DNA from: Mesostigma viride
Taxonomy: Eukaryota; Streptophyta; Mesostigmatophyceae; Mesostigmatales; Mesostigmataceae
NCBI GenBank assembly: GCA_009746045.1
Contig: RPFO01000934.1
Span: forward strand, 442,501 to 506,500
Length of the DNA stretch: 64,000 bases
Reading direction: 5' to 3'
Shown in pieces: positions 29,934 to 42,529 of the stretch. Numbering within the stretch: the stretch's first letter is position 1; the number at the start of each line of letters is the position of its first letter. A model generated the notes under the pieces. It had not been told where the DNA came from, made no database searches, and saw only the letters and a program-made list of their open reading frames with translations. The translations under genes and the position numbers were made by a program.

Positions 29934-32900
29934 TCAACCTGTTTCCCCTTCACCATCACTCCCATCATCCCCAACCAGGTCCCCAGAACCTTCCCCTCCA
30001 TCCTCCCCATCCCCACCCTCATGTGCACTCCCATCTTTTTCTCCATCATCATCTGAATCACCATCCTCGTCCGATTCACCATCGTCGTCGCCATCGCCAT
30101 CATCATTCACCTCGGTTGTCTGTGCTGGGATCACAAGGCCCTCCATCACGGCAGCCACCAGCGCATCCGCCTTCTTTAAGTGCGCTGCTTCCGCAGGCCC
30201 CCCTATGGCCAAGCCCTGGGCCCCATCCGAGCCATGGCCCTCGGCGTGCGCCGGCTCAGTGGCTCCTCCTGAGAAAAACACCAGGTCAGCGCGCGGGTCC
30301 GAGAAAAAGTCGTTGTTGACAAAGAAGCGGAATGCCTGAAGCAGGTAGCTCTTGTCACGCCGAATCTGCATAAGCGACAAGGATCAATGAATGAATAAAC
30401 AAATAGTAGATGAGTAGATAAAATTATTAGACAGATAAGTCAAAGAGACAAATAAATAAATAATCACAAACCTAGCATTGAAATGAAAGAAATCGCGGGG
30501 CCAACGAGTCAGGCCTGTCAATGAGCTATATTACCTTCCCAGGCAACGACCAACCCTCAGAAGGTGGTTGGACTCCATACTAGAATGTTTGATGCTAAAC
30601 ATACATGATAACGATTGTGCGGCGCTTAGTTGATGAGCTGAGAACGTGGCAGCGTCCCCCAACCCATCAGACTTAGCCAGGATATCTAAATATAGGCGCG
30701 AAAATTGCACCACCGTGCTTGGGTTTGCGGTCCCAATGCGAGTGTCATGAGTGTACAGGACACGCAGCGAAGCCATTTATGTAAGCTCCCGTTCAACCTT
30801 CCCCACTTCTAATCCCCCTCTCAGGGCTTAACTGTTATAAGGTTTAGGTAAAATCTCCCCGTCAACCTCCCCAGGCAATTTAGTGACATCCTGGGGCTCC
30901 GACAACGCAAGTGCTGCCGGGGACCAGGATTCAGACATTAATCAGCAACCAAAACAACACACCAAGAAAGCAACAACCAGCCATCTCACCCAATCTCTCC
31001 AACTCCCCCCTCCGAAAATCCTGCCTCAAGAGTATCCTTAGAGAATCCTGCCAGCCCCCCTCACTCCACTTCCCAGCAGCTTCCCCAGAACTTCACTTCT
31101 ACTTGCAAAGCTAATCCTGCTTTACAAACATGTTCCCCGATCCTTCCCCTGCCACTTCCCCTGCCTCTGCCCAATGCCTATGTTCATCGCCCATGTTTAC
31201 CTGCCTTCTGCCCCACCCTCTCTCTCCCCTCTCACCTCCTTTGCCAGCAGCTTCTCCAGCAGAGACGGTGGCTTCTTCGTCTTTGCGACGTGCGCCTGCG
31301 GCGCCGCCACCACCTTGCTGGCATGACCCCCATTCGCATCCCCGCCCTGTGGCCTGGGCTTGCCCCCCGCGGGTTGGGCCCCCCCGCCCCCCCCCCCCCC
31401 TCATGAGCATACCGACATCGGTCCCCGTTCCTGCAGTATCCTTGTGCAAAGAACCGGCATGGCCGCGTCCGGTAATTTGAAGGGCGCTGGTAGCTACCAC
31501 CGCCACCGCCACCGCTGGCATCTGTCCCCACCCCTTTTGCCACTTGATCGCCACCCCTGGGCAAGGCACCGTTAGAGCTCGCCACCCGCTGCTCCCCGTC
31601 ACCAGGATTGGCTGGCCCAGCCACACCTGCCGCACCACTGCCCCCATCATCATCGCCATGTTGACTGCTCCCATCCGCACCCCCCGGTGTGTCATCGTAA
31701 CCCAGCAGTCCCGCCAGCGCGCCCTTCACGACTCCCCCGCCCGCCCCTTCACCCGCACCCTGGTACCCATCCTCCTCCGTCCTATTATTACCGTTCTCAC
31801 GGGCACTCGCATCGCCCGTAGGACCCACCAGACCCCCCTCTCCCAATGGCTCGGCCCCTCTGTCCTCGTCGCCCCCTTCATCATCCCCACATTGGTCATT
31901 GTAGAATCGTCCACCCCCACCCCTCCCCCGCCCTCGCCCGCGGAAACCACCTCTGCCCCGGACCCCCCCCCTTCCCCGCCCCATGCTCCTTCCGCGCCCA
32001 TGGTACCCATACGCATCCTGCCCTCGGGTGTCGTCGTCCAGAGGCACCTCGCATGTGGGTAAGCCCATCTGCTGCTGCAGCTGAAGGATCTCTCGCAGCC
32101 GCTGATGCCATGGTGATGAGATGATGATGGTGGTAGTAGGGATGTGTGCGGTGGTGGTGGCGGTGGGCAGATGATGCCAGGTGGCGAGGGTGCCAGGAAG
32201 ACAAGCGCATAACGAGCAGAGAAAGCAGGACATGTGCCAGGAAGACGCCCACAGCGAACCCCCCCAGGAATGCGACGCGATGGAAACACGGATCGGAGTG
32301 ATGACCGGGAAACCAGAGACGCACAGCATGAAAGATAAGGAAGTTGCCGCAAAAATGTCAGGGAAGGGGGTCAGAGAGCCAGGACAAACTGCGCAATGAC
32401 AAATTCAGAAAAAATGCAAGGGGAAAGCTAGAAGCAGACAGATGACCAGGCCACGGGCAAGAAAAAGTGCATACCATTTCCACTCTTTCTCGGGCACTCC
32501 ACTGATGTCAAACCACTGTTCCCCATTCACGCTGCCCACTTCCCCACTCACTCTCACGCCACCCGGCCACACGTCCAGCTCCGGACCCCACAGCAGCCAA
32601 CTGCCGTGCCCTAGCAACTTGCCAATGTCTTCGTCTCCTCCTGAAGTGCCTTTACCATCTTCCTCCCTCCATCTTAATGCCCATGACCATGTCAACCTCC
32701 TGCCCATTTCCTGACCCATCTCACTGCCCACTTGCTAGCCCATCCCTCAGCCGATTCCTTCCCTCACCATTAATTTCCCCCTCCCTGCCTCCCTCCTCCC
32801 CCCTTTTTTCCCGCTTGCATGCCCACCTTGTGGCGCTCCTGTCTGTTCTCATCAGTCAACTAATGCAATCTATTGCAACCAATCATAGCACCGCCCTTCT

Positions 32901-34493
32901 AGGCTTGACGGAGGCGACCCTCATCCAAAAAGGCTCCAATTCCATAGTTCCATGATTTCTACTTCCCCCTCAGCGCGCCCTCACCTTGCACCGGACTACC
33001 TCCCATCCTCATTGACCAGCTCCCTCCTCCCTTTACCCCCTCAACCCCCCATCCCTTTCCCATCACCCCCCCCATTCCCCCTCCCAATGCCCACCTTGCG
33101 CCGCTCCTGCCGGTCCTCATCGATCAGCTCCCCCCTCGCGGCCTGCTCCGCGCGCTTGGCCTGCTTCTCCTCCACGTGCGCCCTGGTCGGATAGTTCTTG
33201 CGCCGGTCCGCGATCCAGCGCGCCGCCTCCTCGCGCGACTCCTCGGTGGACACCCACTTGCGCTTGGTGCCGCCCTCGTCTGCGGCCGCGTCTGGGCACA
33301 CAAACCCCGGGGGCCGGGGCAAGAGGGGAGAAGGGAGGGGGCAGGGGGGAGGGGCGAGGGGGGGGAGAGAGCGGGGGGGCAAGGGGGTGGGGGGGGGCGA
33401 AGGGGGGAGGGGGGGTGGGGGGGGGGGCGAAGGGAGGAGGGGGGGCAAATGGCATGTGGGAAGGCAGGGGGCAAAGGGGGGCAACAAGGATGAAGAAAGT
33501 TGGGGGGCATATTTAATACTATTGATGGTAGCAAACTCGGCACCTAAGAACCTGACCATGTACCTCCTCGGGGAAGTCGTACAGCAAGGCCAATGAATAG
33601 AACGAGTGCTTTACACTGCCTCCAGAGCTCTCCGGCGTTTTCCAGTGCTCTCCAATTCTCTACACAGCCTTGACTAGGACTACCTGGAAGCCCTCCTCGC
33701 TTGTGAAAGAGAGGAGACCAGGACTTACAAACAAGAGGAGGGGACCATCACAGAAGATAGGTTATCAGGGAGAGACAAAGGTGAGTGGGCTGGTTGGTGA
33801 GCGAAGAAAACTTCAGCATGGATTCACCGAAGCAAACTGCAGCCCAGCTATCCCCATACTGTTGACTACACTGTTTCTGGGTAACTTGCCTACATCCTTC
33901 CTAAGTGAAGTGGCTTACCATACTTGATGACATACTAGCATGCAACCCAACACCTTACCTGCATTTTCTGTCCCAGATTTTGCTGACATCGTCGAGTTCG
34001 AGAAACGGCTGCTGCCGTCAGTTTTATCCACCACACCCGTTTTATGTCCCCCGTCACCCCCTCGTCCATTTCCTCTGCCTCCTCTGCTTTGACCCCTGCC
34101 GCCACCCCTGCCACCTCTACCGTTGCTGCCGTCAACCAGAGCGGGAGACGTAGGAGCGACCTGCGAATGCGGGGGTCTCCATGCACCTAGTGCTGGGGCC
34201 TGCGCGAACCCGGGAACTAGTTGGGGCGCAGGCGGCGCGAATTGCAGCATTTGGGGCTGGGCTGGCCATACCGGAGGTCCCGAGGCAGGAAATGGCACTG
34301 GCTGTTGGTATTGCTGAATGGGCTGCCACCCAGGCTGGATTACACCAGCGGCTGCATGGGGCCATACCTGGTTAGCAGCCGGCTGCGCCGGGAACTGACT
34401 TGCATAGGCAGCAGGATTCACTCCCGCACCTGGCGGTTGCGGCCATCCAGGATTTACACCAGGCCATCCTCCAGCACCCCAATGGGGCTGCAT
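29934..34493 (-). CDS. NUFIP-type box C/D snoRNP assembly factor
   Basis: Minus-strand gene. Exons read: 34493-33959 (Met at 34493; Pro/Gln/Trp-rich then RGG-rich; donor GTAAGG), a tentative exon 33647-33557, 33291-33095 (donor GTGGGC), 32101-31236 (donor GTGAGA) and 30365-29934 (stop). The NUFIP1 core spans two exons: ARWIADRRKNYPTRAHVEEK, then a clean junction giving DRQERRKRLREILQ and MGLPTCEVP. The fourth exon is RGG-rich with a CCCH finger (CRFFAQGYCRNGDRCRYAH) and ends PPSLLEKLLAKE, joined in frame to IRRDKSYLLQAFRFFVNNDF, the C-terminal LLxKLLAxDIRxER domain of NUFIP1. An acidic tail closes the protein. NUFIP1/Rsa1 proteins scaffold box C/D snoRNP assembly in the nucleus. Oddities: a frame change in a poly-G tract (31381-31400), and junction phases at exons 1-2 do not match cleanly. 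Confidence 0.82.
33299..33470. repeat. G-rich strand-asymmetric tract inside a NUFIP-gene intron
   Basis: Plus-strand runs of GGGGGG separated by short A/C breaks; on the gene's strand it is a pyrimidine-rich tract running up to the acceptor of the 33291-33095 exon. Potential for G-quadruplex on the plus strand. Confidence 0.8.
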
Positions 34494-35258
34494 TGCATGC
34501 AATTATACACCTAACACAAAGCAAACGGCCGCCATGTCACGTATCGGAAAAAAAAAAAAACTCCCGACGGTTGTTCGGTGCCCACGCTGCAGTACAGTAG
34601 TGTGCGCCCTTTTTTTTGAGCCGGCAGCAGCACGCCAGCAAGAAAGCACAAATCTGCCCGCTGTCACTGCAGTCGCTGACTGCTGAGACCTGCGACGCGG
34701 GAATGCGCTGTATGCCTGTATCCACGCCCCACGCGCGCGTGACGCGTTTCTCCAGCGCTGGCTGAGACCTGAGGGGCTTTGCTGGCCAGATTTGCGCGTG
34801 CAGGGGCGGCCGGTGCTGATTTGTCCCGCCAAATTGGACTGGTGGTTCTCGCGCTCGGCTGCCATGTCATCACCGCCAACGTCAGGAGCAAAATGACATT
34901 ACCAGTCCTGGTCTCCTGGACGAAAAGTTGTAATCTCACGAGCAGTATCAACGCTGGTAATCTGCACAGGCGCTTGAACGTTGACTTTCCTGCCCTCATC
35001 CGAAGGACTTGTCGTTAAGTCCCGCTTCTAATTTATCGGCTGGTTATAAGAATAGATGAAGGCTGGCAATCGTATCGTTTTTCTGTCTCGTACCAAATTT
35101 AATCCTTGTGTTATGTATCGGCGTGAACAGGCACGTACGAACTGAGCGATCCGCAAGGATACCCTGCATCGAGCTATTGTCCAAATGTTTTTGAGCAAAT
35201 ATTAAGTTGGAAAATAATGATGGCAGCTGCATAGACGTTCGGCTTCTGGCATCTCATT
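34494..35258. promoter_or_regulatory. Divergent intergenic region between NUFIP-type gene and DGD1
   Basis: About 765 bp separates the two start codons in head-to-head orientation, so both promoters must lie here or in 5' UTRs. No TATA box or named element is certain. Poly-A/poly-T runs occur at 34547-34560 and 34610-34617. Confidence 0.5.
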
Positions 35259-38200
35259 ATGGCAGATGGGAGGGATAAACGTGTTGAGAAGAAGCGACCT
35301 TCAATACATGTACCTGGCAGCTGGGGAGCGTGGATAGCGTTCTCGGTCTTCACTTACAATGTAGTCAAGTACCATGTTAAGGCTCGTAGGTTTAAAAAGC
35401 GGGCACAAGAGAGGCGGGAGCAGGAGCTTCTGCGGGAAAAGCTCGAAAAGGCTAAGCATTCTGGCCAAAGCAGCGGCAATCTGGTTGAATTGGGAAACAC
35501 CAGAATGTCCCTCTTGCAGGAAGGCAGACATATCGCTGTGGTAACGACAGCCTCCCTTCCCTGGTTAACAGGCACTGCAGTGAATCCTCTTATTCGGGCT
35601 GCTTATCTGGCGAAGGCTGGGATGCGAGTAACTCTCCTGGTGCCCTGGCTGCAACGAGACGACCAGCAACTCCTTTTCCCGCAGAATGTGAGTAGCGGCA
35701 GGCTCTTTTTTCTACAGGTGCAGTAGCGAAGACCGACCCAATCGATCAAGTTTTAGCCTGTGTATAATACCGATGTTAAGCAATGTTTGTTTAAAGTTCA
35801 ATATATTTTAATGCAGGAAATTTACATGCTTTTTACGATGCCCCGTGCCTGGAATTCCATCTGATCATCACGTTTTGCTGGCTTGGGGTGCATTGAATGT
35901 AGTAGTTGCTATGTGTTTGACTTATACCAACGGACAACCTGCAGGTGTTTGACAATCCACCCGCCCAAGAGACCTACATCATGGCATGGCTGGCTGATAG
36001 GGTCGACTTCAAGCCTGAGCTCAAAGTCCGTTTCTACCCAGCAAAATATGACAAATCGCGCGGGAGCATTTTTGCCGTAGGGTAAGTCACACGGGATTCT
36101 AGCATCAGTAGTCAAACCCATTCTATTCGAAGAATTACTGTCCACATGTCGGGAAGAACGTGGTAGAATGTTCAATTGGGATCACAACTGGCTCAAAATG
36201 TGCTAATTTGCTGGAAGTTGGTCTGACATCCCATTCCCTTTATGACCTACCATTCCCTTTTCGAAAGACGAAAGAAGGTGCAAAAAATTCTGCACCTGTT
36301 ACCAGTTAAGGTACCATCCCTAGGAGCGGACATTTCAAATTGCTATCAGGAGCGCAGGGCAAATAGTTCTTGTTCCCTTCCTTCATGCTATCGGTCAAGG
36401 TACCTACGCTGAACATCATGAATGGCACACGCCAGATGGGAATTCGAGTATATGCTTCCAAAACTAGCGGCATGCGGCGACCTTGCCCATGCACAGAAAA
36501 GACCTTTCGTAGGTGAGCGAGTGTGTTTTTTGGTGCCAGTCTCATCGTCCTTATTTTTTCTAGGCACGCTGATTGTCGTGGTTGTTCTATTTTGGTTACG
36601 ATTTTGTGCAGAAACCATGTGGGTTTATCTGTCATGCCTTGATTCAGCTTACCAAACAAGTGTGGGCGTGTCTGGAAAGTGTTTCCCGTCAAAGTAGATG
36701 CCAAGGCCACTCTATTGTGTATGCAGCTCCAGCTTTACTGCATGGTATTCGTTAGTCATTACTGTCATCACATCTTATGCATTCCTTATCCACTGTCCAC
36801 ATCTTCTATCCACGCTGTATGATTATTCATAAGTTTTCACTTTTGACAGCTGTTTATTTTTAAGCGATTTTCTTATTTCTTTTGTTTACGTACTAATATT
36901 CAAATGGACCCTAAACAGTACCCTGAATAATACCGTATCCTTTGATATCCCCGCAACCTATTTGCGCAACCCCCTGGGTGGTCCAGGGACATCTCGGAGT
37001 TCATCCCCGACCACGAGGCGGATGTGGCCATCCTGGAGGAGCCCGAGCATCTCACGTGGTACCACCACGGGTCGCGATGGACCGCCAAGTTCCGGTACGC
37101 CGCGGCAACTTGCTGTCTTCCTTATCTCTGTCTTCGCTTCTGTCTTCATCTGGGCACTGGCTAGATTTCCCAGCGCCCAGGGCTTATCTTCCCAGTTTAC
37201 CTTCTTAGGACTGGGGTCGTTTGGGGGACTGGAATGCGCGCCCTCTGGGAAAGTGAGAGGTGCATCTTCCCGCAAGTTGTCATCAAGGCAGCACTTTGCG
37301 TGAAAGCGAGCAGCAGTCGCGGGTGGTGCACAGCGAGTGGCAGCGTTTTAGCTCTCACTATACGATGCTGACAGCAATGGTGATTTGCACTCCCTGAGCG
37401 TCAGCTGTTGTGGAACTTTCTTACAGATTCGCAAGCCAACCAACATTACCAGTTCTAGCAAGAGCGCTGTGGTCATGGAGCGATGATATGCCAAGAAGTA
37501 GCACATCACAGTGTCACAATGTTAGTAACGCATGCGTACCGTTTTAGCACGCAGGAGACAGGGGTTCCCTCTGGCAAAACTCACGTGTCACACCTACCTT
37601 CTTTGGTGTTCTGTCTACTATACCTAGTGGCAGGCCACGGGCTCCTGTCTGTCTCGGCAACCACCCCTATCTGCACGACAATCTAATGACCCGTACCAGC
37701 ATTGTGATAAGGGCTGCTGACGGGCGACACTTTCTATGAAAACCTGTCTTATAAGCTGTCCAAGTTCCCAAGTATTGTGCCATTTTGTTACTGTGCTATT
37801 TTGTTAGTGAACCTGATCCTGCTTCACGACTCTCATTTTCATCATCATCATAATTCCTTAATTAATTAATTAGTTAATTAATTATCGCGTAGACTGTGTC
37901 ACGTGATTACCAGTAACGGAACCTTCAACCCCTATACACAATGAGAAGGAGGGAGGGCGCCCTAGCTTCTCTCACTGCCTCAAGTGGGCAGGCCACAGAG
38001 CGCTCTCTCCGCATCACGGTGCGGGCGCAACTGTGGGTGCAATCTAGCTTCGGCATAGCAAAAGTATGGCGGATGCAGTAAGGTTGCCCCGGCCATGGTC
38101 CAGAGCCCACAGATAGGCTTGGAATGCATTCAGAGGTGCCGGATTGGGAGAATATAAAGGCCTCTCCCGGAGCCTGAGGGTTTAGGGGCTTACCCATCAT

Positions 38201-38897
38201 CATATTTAGTTCTATCTAATCCTTGTCATTTCTAGCTAGCGTGTTGTCGTTTCTAGCTAGCGTGTTGACTTTATACCGCTGCTAACATTCTCCTTCATTT
38301 TCCGCGCCCCACGCTTTGCAACCCCACGCACAACGCCCCACGCATCAACGATACGCCCCCCGGCCCACGCCCGTCCTCTGTGCCCACGCCAGCCACGTGG
38401 TGGGCATCGTGCACACCAACTACCTCGAGTACGCGCGCCGCGAGAAGAACGGGTTCATGCTCGCTGCTGCGATCGACTTTGCCTCCCGCTGGGTCGTCCG
38501 CTCCTACTGCGACAAAGTGCTGCGCCTGTCGGGCGCCACGCAGACGCTGCCCCGGTCGCAGATCATCAACGTGCACGGCGTGGGCGTGCGGTTTCTTGTG
38601 ATCGGCGACAAAGTCGGCGCTGCGCTGCACGCGCGCGCAGCAGCAAAGGCGGCCGCCGCAGAGGCCGCCGCGGCGCTGCTTGGCGACAACAACTCGCACT
38701 CGGGGGACCATGAGGGGGGCCAGTGGATGCATTCGGCAGGTGCCGCTCGCGAGAATGAGGAGGACCAGGTGATGGGGAGCATGAGCCGAGGGGACGTTGC
38801 GGTGGCAGCAGTCAGTCACGAGCGTGTTGCATCGTCGGGCCACGTGGACGACGCAGCCACCAGGGGAGAGAGAGACGCCCCTGACGGCTCCGCAGCC

Positions 38898-38953
<56 letters not shown>

Positions 38954-40650
38954 GGCAAATGAGAACCTGCCTCCTCACCCCCTGCCCAAAGGGTGCTATT
39001 TCATCGGCAAGGCGCTGTGGGCAAAAGGGTATCGCGAGCTGGTGGACCTGGCGGAGGAGTTTTACCACGTGACGGGGAGCCACCTGCCGATCGACGTGTT
39101 TGGGTCGGGGCCGGACAGGAAGGCGATCGAGGGCGAGGCGGCGACCAAGGGGCTGCACTTCACATTCCATGATGGGATCGACCACGCCGACCCGGTCATT
39201 CAGAGGTAAAAACAAAATTTCATGATCACGTCATCACTCACAGACAGCCAATGATGGTTGAAAGTACCTGTCGAGGCTTAGTTTCCAATGATAGCAATTG
39301 CTAGGGGTTGTTACCGCAAACTACAAGGGTTGATCGAACTTACTAGATAATCCCCTAGAGGGATATCATATATATATATATATTTTTTTACTGGTACACT
39401 GTCAGTGTATTGATGAGACAACCAGCGCAGGCCTGGAATCTGGATATGGCCATGCGCTGGTGCCTGGTATGTTTATAGCATCACAATATGCACTAGTGAC
39501 AAGGGACAAAGAATTCAACATACCACCCATATGTATGTTCCCCGACACCCACTCCCACATTTAAACACCCCATACCCGCCCCCGTGTTTCCCTCTCAAAT
39601 AGCACCCACCCCAGAGCCTCAGCTGATACTGGCAACACGGAGCTCGGCACTCAATTCCACTGAATGAACTCTCCCCACATGGCAAAGTCATGATAATTTC
39701 CTTGCTTACTTGATAAGTAATTCTATATTTCTCATTCATCCCCTCCTTCACCCCTCTTCCCCTATCTTTTCCCCCCTTCCCCATATTCCCCCTGTTCCCC
39801 CCTTTCCTTCACCGTCCCAACCTCCTCCCCTTTTACCCTACCGACGCTTCGGCCCCTTCACCCTCTCCCCCCTCCCACCCACCCCACCCCTACCAGCTTC
39901 AAGGTCTTTGTCAATCCGAGCATGAGCGACGTGCTGTGCACCACCACCGCCGAGGCGCTCGCCATGGGCAAGCTCTTACTCGTGCGCGAGCACCCATCCA
40001 ACGACTTTTTTGCCTCCTTCCCAAACTGCCTCACCTTCCGCGACGCCAACGAGTACATCACCGTCGTCTCCCGCCTGCTCCGACCCGATGTCGACCCGAC
40101 CCCGCTTTCCGCTGCCCACCGCCACAAGCTCTCCTGGGAGGCCGCCACCGAGCGGTTCCTCGCCGCGGGCGACGTGGACCCCAAGCCGCCCCCCGCGACC
40201 ACCAAGCTCGTTGACCACACGGTCGCGTTCCTGCACTGGATGGCCTCGGGGAACGAGCTACTCCGCATAGTCGCAGGGTGCCCCTGGCGCACCAAGAGCT
40301 TCAACGTTTCCGAGATGAAGCGCATGGGGCTGCTTCCGGGGAGCCCCGTGAGGGTCGAACCAGCCCGCGGACCGGGTCCGGGCCGAGGGGTGGCCCGCAT
40401 CAAGGACCGCCCCCCTGCGCGCGCGGGGGCGCGTAGCGAGGTGTCCCTGGAGGCCGCGGGGGGGGGGGAGGTCCCCGGGGGGGGGGAGGAGGACGCGCTC
40501 CCGTTGGACGACGATGCGCTCGCGGGCTTGGGAGCCCAGAGGAACGACCCTGGGGACTCGTTGTCGCGGCACTCGCGGTCGGGGTTCGTGGGACGCAGGG
40601 GCCGCCGCAGCGCGAGCGAGGAGCGGAGCCGGCCGGACAGTTTGTACTAG
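35259..40650 (+). CDS. DGD1: Digalactosyldiacylglycerol synthase, DGD1 type
   Basis: Five exons: 35259-35687, 35945-36081, 36987-37094, 38393-39205, 39897-40650. All introns are GT-AG and the phases join to 746 codons. The enzyme transfers galactose from UDP-Gal to MGDG to make DGDG at the chloroplast envelope. Motifs in order: a basic N-terminal extension with a possible membrane segment ([19 protein letters not shown]); [117 protein letters not shown], the GT-B sugar-nucleotide site of family GT4; and a C-terminal [11 protein letters not shown] found in plant DGD1. Unusual are an insertion of about 110 residues with a 17-Ala run between the two Rossmann domains, and a charged tail of about 110 residues. 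The N-terminal extension favours DGD1 over DGD2. Confidence 0.94.
37856..38160 (-). mobile_element. Divergent tetranucleotide-tailed LINE 3' end in DGD1 intron 3
   Basis: On the plus strand it starts with a TTAATTAA repeat, then GTCACG, a CCCTATACACAATGAGAAGG block and AACTGTGGGTGCAAT, in the same order as at 2252-2460 (CCCTGTGTGTGCACAACAGG, TCTGTGGGTGCAAT). Similarity is partial, so an older or different subfamily. Confidence 0.4.
38901..38952 (+). repeat. (GCT)n run encoding polyalanine in DGD1 exon 4
   Basis: About 17 GCT codons in frame inside the DGD1 insertion. Confidence 0.95.
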
Positions 40651-40686
40651 GCGGACAGTTTGTACTAGGTGGACAGTCTGTACTAT
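40632..40686 (+). repeat. Three 18-bp tandem units over the DGD1 stop codon
   Basis: GCGGACAGTTTGTACTAG three times with small changes in the first and third units. The first contains the DGD1 stop codon. A TGTAA, the polyadenylation signal common in chlorophyte algae, lies downstream at about 40815. Confidence 0.8.
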
Positions 40687-41777
40687 ATATGGGGTTTGAA
40701 TTGAGTAGTGCCCTTTAGTGCCCTTTCAAGTAGCCGGGGTTGGCCGGCTTGGCTATGAGAATATGGATCTTCCGAGCATCTATCCAGAGCATGGATGTAT
40801 CCGAGAGTATGGATGTAAGGCACTGAACATTAGTGGTGCTGTATCCCTGCTCAAAGGTAAGCCGGCGCAAAGTGGAGAATCGAACATGCGGGGCATCGGA
40901 CCAGACGGAACTCAAGCCTGCTGTGTTGACTAGCTGGGCGTTGTAGGCCGCAGCATTTTCTTTGTCTTGGTGGGGTGGGATGGTTCGCTCTTGGTTTATC
41001 TGCTGCAGACAGACGAAACCCAGGCTTCACCTGTGCACAGCTAGGCTGAGCCAAGCATGACCTTGAGCAATTCCTGGTGCTGTCTACCTGGCGACTCAAA
41101 TGGTGATTGTTTTTCTAGCACAAGCTCCACGGCAGCTTGGTACCTAATAGAAGGCGTATCCATGCGTGATTTGGGACGCTTGGAGCCTGCCTTTGATGAC
41201 AGGCAGGTAATGCGTGCACATGAAGTAGATCTGGCTTTTAACGATGTAGAGATTAGGGTGTGTCCGCCACGCGGACGACACAGGTGGCATGGTGGTCAAC
41301 CGTGGAAAACGATGTTCTCGTGGGGCATGGCTGGCCCAAGATTGTCTAGACATGGGCGGCAGCCTGCTGAGCAGATCAGTTTCTGAAGGACAATTGAGAT
41401 GTCAAGAAATTTTGTTGTGCCAGTGCCATGCTGGTGCCTTTTCTAACCTGCATGGCTGTCTACCGTGCTTGCAATGCACATTGCTTCCAGTTTGGAGAGG
41501 TGTCAGCATAGTTTTGCACACCATGCACCATGATAAGTATAAATTTGGTGTGGACAAGAGCAAAGTTTGTCAAATTCTAAAATTCAACTATATATTTGGT
41601 GAATGGTGGGATTCATGCACTTCAATGCTTCAAGCTTGCATGCTATCGAAAAAGGGAGATACGTAGTCGATCACATGCATATCCCGACATAAATCAGATC
41701 ACATGTATACATAGCTACCATGGTCCGGATTCTCCCAATTTCTGGCCTAGCTGCGCTGGTTGTCTCCTTGATATATA
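40687..41777. other. DGD1 3' flank, no gene recognised
   Basis: Short ORFs without recognisable content (longest 41289-41666). Confidence 0.55.
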
Positions 41778-42056
41778 TTCATTGAGAATGATAGATTACG
41801 GAGGTGAGATAGGCATGCAACATAAGGAAAAAACCGATGACTGGGAGAATAACCCTGAAGAAATTAATAGTAATCTGACACAGACATCCAAGGATCACGC
41901 CAGCGGCACAAGGTACAACTAACTATACATCACAAAACTACACGCAGCAACAGCGCTGCCGGCCCACCATGCAGGCCTGGAAGGAATCTAGACCGCGTGG
42001 GTCGCGACAAAGTCGGCCCGGGTGCGGCGGAATAACACATCAGCCTTGATATATAT
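41778..42056 (-). mobile_element. RLE-B copy, minus strand
   Basis: Reverse complement of 42600-42897 with few differences. It is bounded by CCTTGATATATAT on both sides (41767 and about 42053). See 42530-42897 for its coding content. Confidence 0.8.
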
Positions 42057-42067
42057 ATATTAAAAAT

Positions 42068-42517
42068 ATAATTACTTACAGCAGAGTGAAATCACTCAAA
42101 CCAAAACAAACGCCCAGCTAGAAACCTCTATACAGAGCCATGTCAAAGCTCTATACTACGATAAGACCAATGGAAACGCCTAACGGGAGGAACCTAATAG
42201 CCCTGCTGCACCGCAAAATCAGCCCGCGTACGGCGGAGCATGATGTCAGCCATGGCCCGAGTCAGCGCCACCGACAAGCGCTGACGCCAATATGACGTCC
42301 AGGTCCGCGCCGACCATGGGGCCCGCTGGCCCTCCAGGTCCAGCCGGTCCTCCCGGAGCCAGCAACACTCCTTGAAGAAGGCGGAGGTCAGGGGCCCCAT
42401 GGCCCCAAACTCCTCCAGGACAAAGGGCACCACACGATGGTGCCCGACGTCGCCGTAGGCCAGGAGCTTGGCCCGCTCCGCCCGGTCCGCCGTGTAACCT
42501 GCCGTGAGGGAGGCCCC
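42068..42517 (-). mobile_element. RLE-A copy 5, 5'-truncated
   Basis: Matches the final 450 bp of RLE-A. The 5' truncation falls in the GGGGCCTCCCTCACGG context. CCTTGATATATAT occurs immediately on both sides. Confidence 0.88.
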
Positions 42518-42529
42518 TTGATATATATT

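Noticed and set aside
29680-30339. Plus-strand Ser/Pro-rich ORF
   Set aside because: It is the complement of the acidic last exon of the minus-strand NUFIP-type gene.
32405-32731. Minus-strand ORF containing GVPEKEWKWYALFLARG, reminiscent of a NAC-domain piece
   Set aside because: It lies in an intron of the NUFIP-type gene whose flanking exons join perfectly in frame, and only a few residues resemble NAC.
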